From contig NC_030853.1 in the NCBI RefSeq assembly GCF_000208745.1, forward strand, positions 23,763,282 through 23,827,281: DNA of 64,000 bases, given 5' to 3'. This DNA is from Theobroma cacao (Eukaryota > Streptophyta > Magnoliopsida > Malvales > Malvaceae). The translations under genes were made by a program, and so were the position numbers. Below the pieces are notes generated by a model. It searched no databases, had not been told where the DNA came from, and saw only the letters and a program-made list of their open reading frames with translations. This document shows positions 11,874-23,564 of the stretch, in pieces (the stretch's first letter is position 1; each line of letters begins with the position of its first letter).

Positions 11874-12502
11874 AAAAAATTATCATCTATCATATCATAA
11901 ATTTCGTTTTATTATTTGTTTAAAAAATTTAAATTTATAGTTATAGTATTGGTTCGTGGTTACACATCAATTCGTAAGTTTCAAAACCTCTTTATGAAAT
12001 CAATCTAAACATATACACATGTTGTGTAGAATTTGAGATTTTATAATTATGATGTTTTCGAGCATTTAAGTTTAATGATAAGTATATGTACTTAATTTTT
12101 TGTTTAAAAAGCTAATATTAGATCTCTACTTTTTTTAACAAAAAAAATTATAATTATATGTTAAAAATAATTTATTGATTTACTTTAACTACTAAAATAT
12201 CCTCATTTTGTTTTTTTTTTCTTATTTTTTCATTTCTTTTTCTTAATGTAAACATCCATGATTAAATTCCTTGAGGTAAAAATAGTTGAGAAATTTATAT
12301 ATATATATATATAGTTGAGTAATTAATATATATATACACTAACCATCCTCAACACCACCAAATTGAAAGAGACAAACACAAGAACACTCTAAACCTTAAT
12401 TAACATATGATATATTCCAATAAGTATAAGATTATAAATAGTTAAGGAAATTTAATAAGGGATCCGATTAACGGATGCTTCTAAGTAGCTTTTAAAGTTA
12501 GT
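11874..12502. other. Unit-1 flank collinear with unit 2, no gene seen
   Basis: It matches about 24035-24490 in unit 2, except that 12296-12470 (an AT microsatellite and about 150 bp of AT-rich DNA) is absent there. No exon is seen. Confidence 0.6.
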
Positions 12503-12509
12503 TAAATTC

Positions 12510-13705
12510 TAGGAGCATTTTAAAAAATAACCCTTAAAGATAAAATGTTTTTAAAAATAACTTTTTTATAATTTTAACTATATTTAGCCAAGTTGGACAA
12601 AATTACCCTTAATGAAATTACACGTTATGTACAAAAATATGTGACAAGCGATGGTTAGGTTGTTACACGCCATGTACAAAAACATGTGACAAGCCATGGT
12701 TAGGTTGTTACACGTCATGTACATTAACATGTGACAAGCCATGATTAAGTTGTTATACGCAATGTACAAAAACATGTGATAAGCTATGGTTAGGTTATTA
12801 TACCCCATGTGCAAAAACATATGACAAGTCATGGTTAGGTTATTACACGCAATGTTGAAAAAAAATATTATTGTTACACGATATGGTTAGGTTGTTACAC
12901 GCCATGTTGAAAAAAAATACTATTGTTACACGTCATGTATAAAAACATGTTATACACCATGGTTAAAAAAGGTTATTACACGTCATATTGAAAAAATATT
13001 GTTGTTACACGGCATATTCAAAAACATTTTGTTACACTTTAATACCTAAAATGTTATTGTTACTTACGAACCAAAATTTCAAATCCTCTCAACTCTTTTC
13101 ATTTTTTTTATTTTTTTGACGATTTGGAATCGATTAAAGTGTTTCTAACATGTTTTCATAAATAAAAATATAAATTTTTTAATCTAAAATACCTACTTTG
13201 ACTAAAAATAAAAAAAAATTCCTTTGAAAACCTAAGTTTATAAATTTCAAATTTTTGAGTTTATTGGTATGTTTAGGTCCTGAATTGATTCAATTAAAAG
13301 ATATTTTATATATCTGTGATTATTTCTATTGTTTTAGTTTTATTCAAAATACCTAAAAATCAAATTTTCCAAATAGCCATCCATCCAAGCACGTTAAAAC
13401 CATTGCTTGGTGTCTTGAAAGCGTAAGAAAAAGAAATCTGAAAACGTAAGAGAGAGAAATCAGAAGCATAGCAAACGAATGCCGAAGAGAGAAATTGATA
13501 AAATTCGAAAGAGTGAGATGGTGGGAGAGAGAAATCTGAAGTACAAATTGAGAGAAATTGTGATGAATGATTTAATTTATTTGAAAAAGTTTAAAAGGTA
13601 TTTTTGTCAAGTCATGGTTGAATATGGCTAAAAACAGTTAAATTTATTTTGATAGTTATTTTTAAAATGTCTTTATAAAAAAAGGTTATTCCTCACAATT
13701 TCCTC
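12510..13705. mobile_element. Mutator-like non-autonomous element with long imperfect TIRs
   Basis: The element is about 1.2 kb and present only in unit 1. Unit 2 at about 24480-24500 has the empty site (GTTAAATTCTATATTA). Flanking TAAATTC at 12503-12509 and 13706-13712 is the target-site duplication, about 7-9 bp. Roughly 100-bp imperfect terminal inverted repeats are visible: both ends read inward through AATAACC...TTTTTAAAAATAAC...TTTAACT..TTTTAGCC and then GACAAAA.TACC. No transposase is present. The interior holds a 45-bp tandem array (12619-13035) and a purine-rich segment (13430-13550). Long TIRs and target-site size suggest the MULE class; assignment by sequence similarity was not possible. 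Confidence 0.82.
12619..13035. repeat. Degenerate 45-bp tandem repeat array inside the Mutator-like element
   Basis: Units begin TTACACG and contain CATGTACAAAAACATGTGA followed by CAAGCCATGGTTAGGTTG. Five well-kept 45-bp units are followed by shortened and variant ones. The part CATGTACAAAAACATG is itself a near-palindrome. The repeat phase is a multiple of three, so it produces an illusory repetitive open frame on the minus strand. Confidence 0.88.
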
Positions 13706-13712
13706 TAAATTC

Positions 13713-14640
13713 ATATTAAAAAAAATTTTCATTTATTACATTGTTCTCATCAAATTTAAAAACAAATAATACGTTAATTACAAAATTTTTTTATACATTA
13801 TTATTTTAACAAAAAAAAAGAAACAACATGGAATCTCCACATGACAGTTACATAAATTAGACACTTAAATAGGGTACATGAACCTTTTCTCTAAAAAACA
13901 ATTAATAGCACTCGTGAATTTCAATGAACCATGTACTTAAAACTCCGTCTAATGATAAATTTTTTTGTTATTTATTTTTTTACTATTTTCCTTGTATTTT
14001 TTTTATAATAAAGAAATATAAAATACTACTCTCTTTGTTTCATTTTGTTTATTTTTTATTGACTTTTTTTATTAAATGAATTCAATTTTGATTTTTTAAA
14101 ACATTATACAAAATTAAAATCTCAAAAAATATGTTTTGAAAAGTTTGGAATTCAAGATTTACAAACTTTATTTTTAAAAATCTTATAATTTTATAAAAAA
14201 TAATTATCAAAATTAAATTTATTTAATAAAAATAAATAAATAAACAAAATGAGACAAAAAGAGTAATATCTACAGGAGAAATTAACCTTATCTCAATAAC
14301 TTTTAAATTAATATTATTACACTTAAATGGAAAATAACTTTATAAAAGACCTTTAGACGACGTGACCATTTAAAAGAGAGAGCTCTTGAAATAAGCCAAG
14401 TTAGTTGCGCAAAAACAAATAATTACACATTGGCCCTTTAGTATTAAGAAAATATGTAATATGCTACCTGAATTTTAATTTCCTCAATTGGGTTAGTCTA
14501 ATTAATAATATCGTTAACACAATCCACCTATATGGCATTGAGCCAATAGGATCGCACCATGTGTATGCCATGCGTGAAATATAAATTATTCATTATATGT
14601 TTGAATTTCTACTGCGGAGGATCATAAAATTTGAGTTTTT
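13713..14640. other. AT-rich duplicated flank, no gene seen
   Basis: Collinear with about 24495-25445 in unit 2. No conserved reading frame or RNA gene is seen. Confidence 0.6.
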
Positions 14641-14904
14641 TTCTTTTAAAAAAATTATGACATGCTTGAAGTCTTGGTTTGACCCACTTTCATTAACTTT
14701 AGAATAAATTAATTATTTAGTCATTTAAATTTTTAAATTTTTTATTTTTCGTTATTTAGTTTTGGAAATAATNTTCTTTTAAAAAATTATGACATGCTTG
14801 AAGTCTTGGTTTGACCCACTTTCATTAACTTTAGAATAAATTAATTATTTAGTCATTTAAATTTTTAAATTTTTTATTTTTCGTTATTTAGTTTTGGAAA
14901 TAAT
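14641..14904. repeat. Direct 131-bp duplication flanking a single N (probable assembly artefact)
   Basis: Bases 14641-14772 and 14774-14904 are identical apart from one A in a homopolymer, with a lone N at 14773 between them. Unit 2 has this block once (about 25445-25574). The pattern fits overlapping contig ends joined without being merged, rather than biology. Confidence 0.85.
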
Positions 14905-15233
14905 GTATTGTTCATTGATGTTATATAAAATGGTGCATTCTTAATCATCCAACTTTGAAACAAGATTGACGAATCTCAATTTTGTATTCACGTCATAATT
15001 TTTATGTTACAAAATGATAATTTAAAGTAATGACATGAACTTGACCACTTCACATAAATATGATGAAATGAAATGTCGAACAAAAACAAAAACACGTTAA
15101 TAGTGTGTAAGAGTTTGAGGACAAAAGATGTAGTGTTTATATAACATTAATGATTAAAATAAAAATATTTTAAAAACTTAGATGACTAAATTAATAATTT
15201 TGTTAGACTTATTATTTCAATTTTATTCTAAAT
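14698..15233. repeat. Long-TIR AT-rich element, family B, unit 1
   Basis: The left arm (TTTAGAATAAATTAATTATTTAGTCATTTAA, given in parts) and the inverse of the right arm (TTTAGAATAAAATTG...ATTTAGTCATCTAAG) pair as imperfect terminal inverted repeats of roughly 60-80 bp around a non-coding core. The same element is in unit 2 at about 25499-25903, so it predates the duplication. The unit 1 copy is lengthened by the artefactual repeat at 14773. Confidence 0.5.
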
Positions 15234-16245
15234 TTTGAAATGACAAATAAGTGAACAAAATTATTTTTCAAATGTTAAAATAAGTTCAAAAAGTCTACAA
15301 CTTCTAATAATGAAAAGGAACGTAATTGCAAAGGTAAAGTCATTATAATCAGTTAACAGGATGTCATTCCATTAGCTCACGGAGGAAATGTTATTTTCGC
15401 TCAATCGAGGAAAAGTTCAATTTTTTTCCTGAATTATTTCTGACTTCTTTTTCTTTCTTCTTCCTTTTTCTTTCTTCTTCTCTTACCTTTCTTTAAGTCA
15501 ACGTTTGCCAGAAAAGATGGGTGCAAGGAGGACGATGAGAAAAAAAAAAATAAAAGGTAACATCTTGAGTGATTATATCTTAACCAAGTTAGAAGGTAAT
15601 TTGAGTAGGTTAAATAAAAGATAGAGTGGTTGTATGTGATCCATAAAAGGTATTGCATTATAAGATTATGTTTGTACTAAATTTCATTTCAATAGTGGAT
15701 TTTAAAATTCGTTAGTGAATCAAAAGGAAAGGACAAAGGTAGTAATTTTATTTTATAGAATTATTTTAATCTAATTTGTTCTTAAATGTTGCTAGGTTCT
15801 TAATTTTTAATTAAAATTTAGTTATTTTTAATTGTTTTTACAATTAGTTTATTTTTATTAAGTTATTTTAATTTTATGTTTATTTACTTTAATTCGACTT
15901 TTATTTATTAGTTTTTATGCATTTGTAGGATTTAAGGAAATAAGGCTTAATTTTGGAAAATAAGGTGTTTGAAAGACCAAAATTTTGTTTGCATATGCTT
16001 CAATATTTTGCCCATAACTTTTACTACAAAATTCCAAATGATACGGATTCTTGAGCCATTGGAAAGCTAAGAAATAGAGCTACAACTTTCATATATCACT
16101 TTGCCCAGTTCTACTTCGAAGACAGAGAAAATTGCATCGGAAGGTGACTGGACATAATGCTGCAGGAATGGTAATTTTGAAAAATGATATTTGATATTTG
16201 AGCCTCACCCAATTAAAATCAGTAGGTTAACTTAGGAGATTTTAA
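15234..16245. other. Non-coding end of unit 1, retrotransposon-like at the right
   Basis: The text from about 15660 ('...AGTTTATTTTTATTAAGTTATTTT...') and from 15990 ('TTTTGCCCATAACTTTTAC...GGAAAGCTAAGAAATAGAG') is the non-coding repeat also seen, longer, at 26320-27960. Unit 1 stops in the middle of it at the duplication junction. Confidence 0.5.
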
Positions 16246-16251
16246 GAGAAG

Positions 16252-17816
16252 AAAACTCCAGAGTTATACGCTGGCATTGATATTTGAAGATGCCATTAGA
16301 CCCAACACAGAGCTAGTTACCAACTACAATGCTGATTTGCTTGGAAGATAATAGCTTACCAAGTAAGGGTCATGGAATCCTTTCGACTTCTGCTGCTTTC
16401 CTATATCTTCACATTTTGTGCCATTATTTTTATAATTATAAGATTAGATGGGGTAGAATATATTGGGGTATGTACGATGCATGCATGAATTCCTTTAGAT
16501 ATCTGGGTATGGGGCCGAGATACTGTTACTGAGGGGAAGCAATGGTCAATTTTCTTAGAACTCTCGCCTCGCCATTTTCAGACTTGAGATTTGCATTTTG
16601 CTCCCCTTGAGTCTGCTTATATATCTACACTTGATAATTTTGGATGAAACACAATAACATGATACGAAAAGATACAGAATTAAATAGATTTGAGTTTAAT
16701 TTTATCGTGTTTTATGTCTTAACCGTGTCAAACAAAATTAATATATTTAAACACACTTAATTAATCATATGAATCGTATTTAAAAGTGTATAAGTAACAC
16801 GTTTAATTTTAATGATAGATTTTATTAATATGATGATGAATTTTATGTATGTTATTTATATTAAATTTTATTATATTTAATGTTATTATTATTTTGTTAT
16901 AATTATTTTAATAATATTGAATTTAAATTTGAATAATAAAATTATATTTAATAGTAAATATATTAAGTTAATCCCGTTAAATGTGTTGGAAAAAAATTAT
17001 GTTAATCGTTTAATCGTATTTATTAGTCGTATTGTGTTGTATAAAAAATCTTAATATGTTTAATAAATATGTTGATCGTGTCATGTCTTGTTACACGATT
17101 AGTAAATATATTTGTATACGTGTTTTAGATGCTAATATAAATAATTATTCGGATCATGTTCATATTTAATCTTACCATATTTCATGTTGACGCAATTAAG
17201 ATATAAAAATACGAATTAATGCCAAGTCTATAATATATATATATATATGTTTTCAAAACGTTTAATTCTACTAATCCATCTTTTGGCTGAGTGAACTGGA
17301 CTTTCACAAACAAGTATGTCTATAAAATTAGGGTTGACTGTTTCTACAAATTAATATTCTAATTCTGGTATTAAAGTCTTGCCTACCATGTTAGTTATTG
17401 TGCAATATAATAATGTCTCATATATTTACTATGCAATCTTAGCTTCACCTTTTCTAAGCACTTGATGCAATTCTTCCTCTTTTAGGCTTGTATGAAGATT
17501 CTAAAGGCGGGCAAAATTTAGATGCAATATCTTGTATGTGAAGTTTATCATAATCTCGATCGAAAATAAAACTAAAACCCGAAAAATATTTGCAATTTTA
17601 ATAGATTTATTTCTTGTACGCATCATGAGCTAGAAATAGTACGCATATATAATTTATTGTATTGTATTTATTATAAATCCCATTCGAGTAATGTTAAGAC
17701 ATACAAATGGATCTATTCTTTGTGGGTTGACCAGTTCATTCTATTGCTCTGTTTTTCATTGAATGAGAAGACACTTGCAGGGAGAGGAAAATTCATAGTA
17801 GTTCCTTTATAACATC
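16252..17816. other. Region 3' of desaturase copy 2, no gene seen
   Basis: Counterpart of 3033-4558 with scattered indels. A 67-codon open frame at 16329-16532 is broken in unit 1 and is not a gene. Confidence 0.6.
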
Positions 17817-20800
17817 TTAAACTTCTCTGTCAAAAATCCAACTGAATGGAATCCTTGGTGCGTGCTTGGCCCTTCCTTGAGCTCTCTCCTCCAGCCTTCT
17901 AATTCCTGGAGGAAGTCCACACACATAGTCTTGAGCTTGACGCCCATCCGCTGAAAGTCCAGTTAGTTCCTTCACCTTCCAACTCTCCACCAGGAACTCC
18001 AGAATATCAGCATAGTCCTTGGCAGTGTAAACCCCAATTCTTTGCGCAACAGCAGAGAAGTGGTCGAAAAGGTTGTCATCTCGGCCATCATACATCAAGT
18101 GGCCTGGCATGGAGATTTTCTTCCTCATCATGTCAGCGAAGGCCAGCAAAGTACCGTCAGGATCAATCTCAAAGAGCTTTTCGACAACTTTAGTATAGGC
18201 TGTCCCGTGGCGCTTTTCATCTGAGGCAATGCTACCACATATTTGAGCCAAGTTAATGTCCCCGTGTTTCTTAGCAAGCCTGGCTGAATTCCCATGGGAA
18301 ATAAAAGTTGCCCTTTCTTGGAATGATATGTAGATGAGTCCCAGATATGGGTTTTTCTCTGTGCCGGGATCCTATAAATGGACAGAAGAAGAGAATTTAA
18401 AAAGATTGATCAAGAAGGGAAAAAGAGCTCTGTTTTAACACTGGACCGACTGTAACACACGAGGAATAACCTAATTAGGGGCACTTTCTACACAAATTAA
18501 TTAGTGAGATTTAACAAGTGATGTGGAGCAATGCTAATATCCATGCACTTTCACAAGGTGTAACTGCAGATTAGAAAATTAAAAGAAATATAAAGGCATG
18601 TGTAGTGTGCATGGGTTTTCTCAGCCCCTTCACACTCAAAAGAAAACACCACCAAAAGACTAAAGAAAAAAATAACTTTATAAATTGTGTCCTGCAGACC
18701 CCAATATGCAGTCCTTCAAAGAACTGCAAAGGATTCAAAAAACTTGTGCATGTCAAGTGCATCTGAGTTAAGCATCTTACCATTCCTGATCCAATCAAAT
18801 ACTGGATTGTCTTCTCAATTTGCCTCATGTCTACTCTTCCAGACAAGTAGAGATACTTATTAAGTAGATCACCATGCCTGTTTTCTTCAGCTGTCCATGC
18901 CCTCGTCCAAATTGCCCAAGGGGTAAGGCTACCACCTGTTTCATCACGAGTTTCCTCAGCGCTATTAAGCATTTGTTGGTAAGTTGGAAGGGCTTCCTCT
19001 GTGATCATATCACCAATCAAAACAACGAAGTAATCGTCTGGAATCTCCTTTGCCCTTTCCCTTAGTTCTTTGACTTGCTCACCAAATCCATCAGAGGTAG
19101 GATCTGGAAGAAAATCCTGCGGTTGCCAACATTTCTCAACTGGTTTGAGGTAAATTAGAAAGTTCTTCTCAGCCCAGTCCTCCAAAGATTTAAAGATCTC
19201 AATCTTTTGCTGTGGCATGGAGTGGGTGACTTGAACGTGCACCTCCCGAGGAGGCACGAAATGCGTTTTGAGAGTCTCATCCTCTCTGCATTAAGTAAAC
19301 GAATATGGGATTACATTCTCACGGTTCAGATCTGTCCGTAAGGACTAAAAGGCAACAATAAATATCATAAGCACAAATCCTATCTAACAAATTTGTGTTA
19401 CTTAATTCATGTTCCAGAATATCCAGTACATGGGATATGCAATAACAGTGTAATGAAACAGCTTCATATATATGTTGGCCCAAAAAATAAAAAATAGCTT
19501 TATACAGTTTAAATTCTGAAGTTTAGTTTAAATCCAGTAGATGGGAAAAGGCTTAGCTTGTCGTTGTGGTTGTCTGCATCTCTGAACATTACATCTGTAG
19601 CTACCAACTATTAAAAATTCCTTCAACTATATTGCAAAACTAGTTGCATGAAATTACTTCAAAGATGAAGAAGGAGAACTACGTTAACCATCAGGCAGTA
19701 TGTCTAGAGAATCTGCTCTACGTCCACCAACTTGAATATTCTTTTCAAGATATAGATTCTATTCAACCATATTGAAACAGAGTAGCATGTAAAAAATGGG
19801 AAGACAATAGGGCAAAGTTACAGTAAAGCGTCAGCTACCTATATGTACTTTGATCAGAAAGCTGAGCCGACAACAGAAGTATCCTTTTGTGTAGAGCATT
19901 CACAGGATTGGGAATTAAATTAAACAAAGTAATAAAAACATCACAACATATATATACCAGCACAATGACAGATCTACTAGACAAAACGCAGCATACCATA
20001 AATACAACAGAACAATAAACTGAAACAGAATGCTGCAAACCATGCTGACCCAGAATTTGATTCTGCAAAGTTGTCTTAAGCTGAGTATTGCAAAGTCTAA
20101 GATAACTAATAGTTTTATTCCCCTTTGATTAAATGGTTAGGTCTAGTTTCATGTACAGGTGAGAGATTTGATCCAATGTATCAATCAATCTCAACCCTTC
20201 TCAGTCTGTTGAAAACACTAGCCCCTGATGCTAGTCCACTCTGCTTGCCGTCCTGAATACTAACTTAGTAACTCCACTTTCTGCATTTGCTCGGTTTCTG
20301 TAAAGAGTCCACCTGGTTTGATTAAAAATTACTTTAACAGTGTTGTTTAGGTCTAAACCATCTTGGTCTCAAAGGTTTTCACAAAATGCATAACTTCAAC
20401 ATTTCAAAGATTATTCAAAAACTCTGCATAACAAACCAAATTAATGTATAATAATTTATAACAATAGTAGAGAGCATAATGTATAACTAAGTCATTCCCC
20501 TTATTCTTAGGTCTCCCTTTTTACCTATTTTGGTTTATTTTTTAATTAAGGAATAGCCATGGAATAACTAATACCAACCCCTTTGGTATTTTAACCATTC
20601 CAAGCTTCATCAAACAGAACTCAAATACATATGAACAAAAAAAAAACCATGCTTATTATGTGAAATTACTAACCCTATCACATAAAATATTATATTAATA
20701 TTTTAATAATAAATTATCAAATTAATATTTTTTAATGAAATTTTAATAAAAGGAATTAAAAGAGAAAAAAAGATAAAAAATAAAAAGAAATTAAATAAAA

Positions 20801-23413
20801 ATCATATTAACATTTTATTAATAAAATATTAACATTGTAATAATAAATTACTAAATCAAATATATTTTGAATATTGTCCTAAAAAAATTGAAAGGGAAAA
20901 ATGGAAAAATGATAGATAGAAAGGAAAAAGAACTTAACATAAAATATCATATTAATATTTTTAATAATAAATTATTAAAAATAAATTAAAAGAGAAAAAA
21001 TGAAAAATGAAAATAGATAAAAATAAAAAATTATAAATATTGTTATATTTTAATAAATAAGAAATTAAAAGAGAAAAACTGGAAAAATCAAAATAGAGAA
21101 AAAATAAATATTAATATTAATATTTAAAAAATCAATTTTTAATATTTTAACAATAACATATTAAATTATTATTTAATAATTACATTGCCAAAAATTAATA
21201 ATTTTTAAATATCTTAAAATTTTTATTAAACTATAATAAAAAATATTTTTATCATTTTATTACTTATTCTTTTATTATTTCAAAACTATTTTTACTATCA
21301 TAATTAAAATTTCATTTTACAAACCAAACTATATAATATCAATGTTATCCTATTCTTACATGATTTTATTCATATATAATAATTATTCTATTTTGTTATA
21401 TGTTATTCTGCGAACTAAACATGTAAAAGTTTAGATCCAAAGTCTTTGATCTCATCAGTGAAGTAAGTTAACCATAATCTTTGACTTGAAAATTTTAATC
21501 ATACTTAAGGATAAAAGAGTACATTTAGTTTCCTTTTTAATAATTTTAAAACGGATCATTTCCTTCCTAATAATTATTTATATTAATGGTCAGCAAACTC
21601 AAATTATTTGTACTCCGTTGCCCTTATAATTTCCCTTTATTTCTTTTTTGTTGTATTGAATTGACATATTGATTTGCTTGAGTGTTCTGTCACAGTCCGG
21701 AAAACTGTGACACGCACAGCTTACAAAATTAGTCAAGAAAACAGCACAAGCAGGTGCCGCATACCTCTCAAAGCTAAAAATCAACTCCAGGAGAACATCG
21801 ATTGGGGACCCATCAATAATTAACGCGTCGTAAACACACCACACCACCCGGTTTTGCAAGACTGTGCAACGCGTGCAAGGAAGATTGCACAAAGAGCCCA
21901 ACTTCAAGAGGGCTACGTAAATAGGATAATTTGTTTGAAATATAATTCTTGTGTATAATCATCTATATATTTTATTTGCATTAAATTTTAGATTAATCAT
22001 AAAATATTTATTTACTTTAATTTTTTATTATTTGTCTCTAGTTGTACTAAACAACAGAAGTAAAATTTTTTTAAGATTCGCAATAAGCTATTATAAATAG
22101 CATCTTTAGATTTAAGGAAAAAGGAATTGGAGTCAATTGCCCCAGTAATCATTAATTCTAAGCATTCTAGGTTATTTGTTTTCTTTTGAAAATAATATAA
22201 TTATTTTTTTTCAAAATCTTTTCCTCAAATTCAATTATATTTGCTAGTGTAAGTTTTTAGACTTACTTAGGCTTTTTCCTCAAATATGTTCTATGATTTA
22301 ACATTAATAGTTCTAGTTTTGTTAGTGGGTACACATCAAACCCTAAGCTTTCAACTTTTATGAAATCAATTTAAACACATGCACGTGTCGTCAAGGATTC
22401 GAGATTTTGTAATTATAACATGAGAGCATTTAAGTTTAAAGGTACTTAATCTTTTATTCAAAAATAAAAAAATATTATAATTATATGCTAAAAAAATAAT
22501 TTGTTAAGTATAATATTACTTCAAGAAAAATATTGTGATACCTTGAGGCCCTTTTATCATTTGAAAAAGATAACAGTGTTAATTCAATTAGAAAAAAAAT
22601 TATCATCCATGATGTTTTATTAAAAATAAACTTAATTTAATTAGTATGAAAAACAATCTTTATCTCCCTTATTTATCATTCCCCTAATTATTTCTTTTTT
22701 TGGTGCATTGAATGACATATTGATTCGCTTGAGTGTTGGTACATGGCCTTGCCTATGAGAGGCTGAGAGAGAAAGAGGGAGGGCGGACGGAGAAGCAGGG
22801 AGCAGTGGAATTTGACTGAGAAAGAAAGACTAATTATTTATTTGAATTAATTAATTTTGGCTTTTAATACTTATTTATCGATAAATTTACAATTATGCAT
22901 CAAAATTTATCATTCTTGAATTTTGAATTAATGAACAATCTCTTATCAAAAGTTATCGCTGTTACAAAAAGCTATCATACCTTTTTCATTAGTCTCTTTC
23001 CAAATAATTTTCTCACCCTTTAACTTGTAATCTGATAATTAAGATTAATTTTTTCAATAAATGTTAGACACGACATATTATAATTGTTAAAGGTCAAGTA
23101 GCACGCAAAAAGCACTTCGTCTTTGTCGGGAGCGTTGAGCGAAACTTCCCAAAATAACTCCAGAGGAAAAAAAGGCCAAAGCTAGAGGAAAGAATCTACC
23201 AAGAAGGGAGAAAAACTCAAGAAAAGAAATCAAGATCTATGATTTAACAAGAAAATAACGAATTAAAAGAAGAAGAAGAAGCACTTACTTGGAGGTGGAA
23301 GGAAGAGCAGAGGCCATGAAAAACTTGGGAGTTGTGAAGGTGGCCATTGCTGGAAGACCAAAACAAGGGAGGTTCTTATACAGACAAGTCATGGGATTAC
23401 ATCTCAGACCCAT
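17817..23413 (-). CDS. SAD: Plastidial stearoyl-[acyl-carrier-protein] 9-desaturase, copy 2
   Basis: Tandem paralogue of the gene at 4559-9373, with the same reaction and compartment expected. Coding exons are 23413-23289, 19285-18781 and 18371-17817, giving 394 aa. Splice sites are intact (GTAAG donors; the exon-3 acceptor is ATAG instead of copy 1's ACAG). All six iron ligands are kept (E138, E176, H179, E229, E262, H265). Differences from copy 1 that I can read are T24A, R49T, A59V, I154T, H188Y, T225I, R340S, R366G, R379K, Q380H and S383R, plus loss of the last two residues through a 6-bp deletion before the stop. R366 lies in the strongly conserved [13 protein letters not shown] segment and T225 is four residues before iron ligand E229, so copy 2 may be relaxing. 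It shares the unusual G266 with copy 1. Intron 1 is 4.0 kb. Confidence 0.93.
21690..21915. other. GC-richer inserted block in intron 1 of copy 2
   Basis: About 225 bp of nearly balanced composition (for example CGGAAAACTGTGACACGCAC, ACGCGTCGTAAACACACC, GTGCAACGCGTGCAAGG) in an otherwise AT-rich intron. It is absent from unit 1. It follows a second, truncated copy of the 'TTGACATATTGATTTGCTTGAGTG' upstream motif that also occurs at about 22713. An open frame through it has no recognisable product. Its origin is unknown. Confidence 0.5.
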
Positions 23414-23499
23414 TGTTTGTGTCCTTTGCTTATTTTGGGGTTCAAGACTCCCTTTGCTCTTTCTCTTTGTCAAGTTGTTTTTGGGCTTCGGCACCTTCA

Positions 23500-23507
23500 C
23501 TTTTATA
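23500..23507 (-). promoter_or_regulatory. TATA box of desaturase copy 2
   Basis: TATAAAAG on the minus strand, 87 bp before the ATG at 23413, in the same position as TATAAAG in copy 1. One base change makes the copy 2 box closer to consensus. Confidence 0.65.
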
Positions 23508-23564
23508 CGCAGAGATCTATTTCGGGGGAATTACAAAATGGGCAATGAATTGAGAATATTTTGA

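Larger units (their letters stand above)
3033..16246. repeat. Tandem duplication, unit 1 (about 13.2 kb)
   Basis: From 'GAGAAGAAAACTCCAGAG' at 3033 the sequence is collinear with 16246 onward and includes a complete desaturase gene. The unit ends at the junction near 16246, where '...GATTTTAAG' is joined to a second 'GAGAAGAAAACTCC...'. The same '...GATTTTAAG' at 26923-26931 instead continues into unique DNA, so the breakpoint is resolved to about one base. Unit 1 is longer mainly because of the LINE/hAT insertion (9996-11873), a Mutator-like element (12510-13705) and a duplicated 131-bp block beside an N at 14773. Confidence 0.93.

Noticed and set aside
12584..12832. Repetitive minus-strand frame (MTCHMFLHMGYNNL...)
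   Set aside because: Product of the 45-bp tandem array, whose period is a multiple of three; no independent support.
12619..13035. CRISPR-like array
   Set aside because: The host is a plant, and whole 45-bp units repeat without unique spacers, so it is a satellite-like array.
16329..16532. 67-codon frame in the unit 2 flank
   Set aside because: The unit 1 counterpart near 3130-3300 differs by a deletion that breaks the frame, and no protein is recognised.
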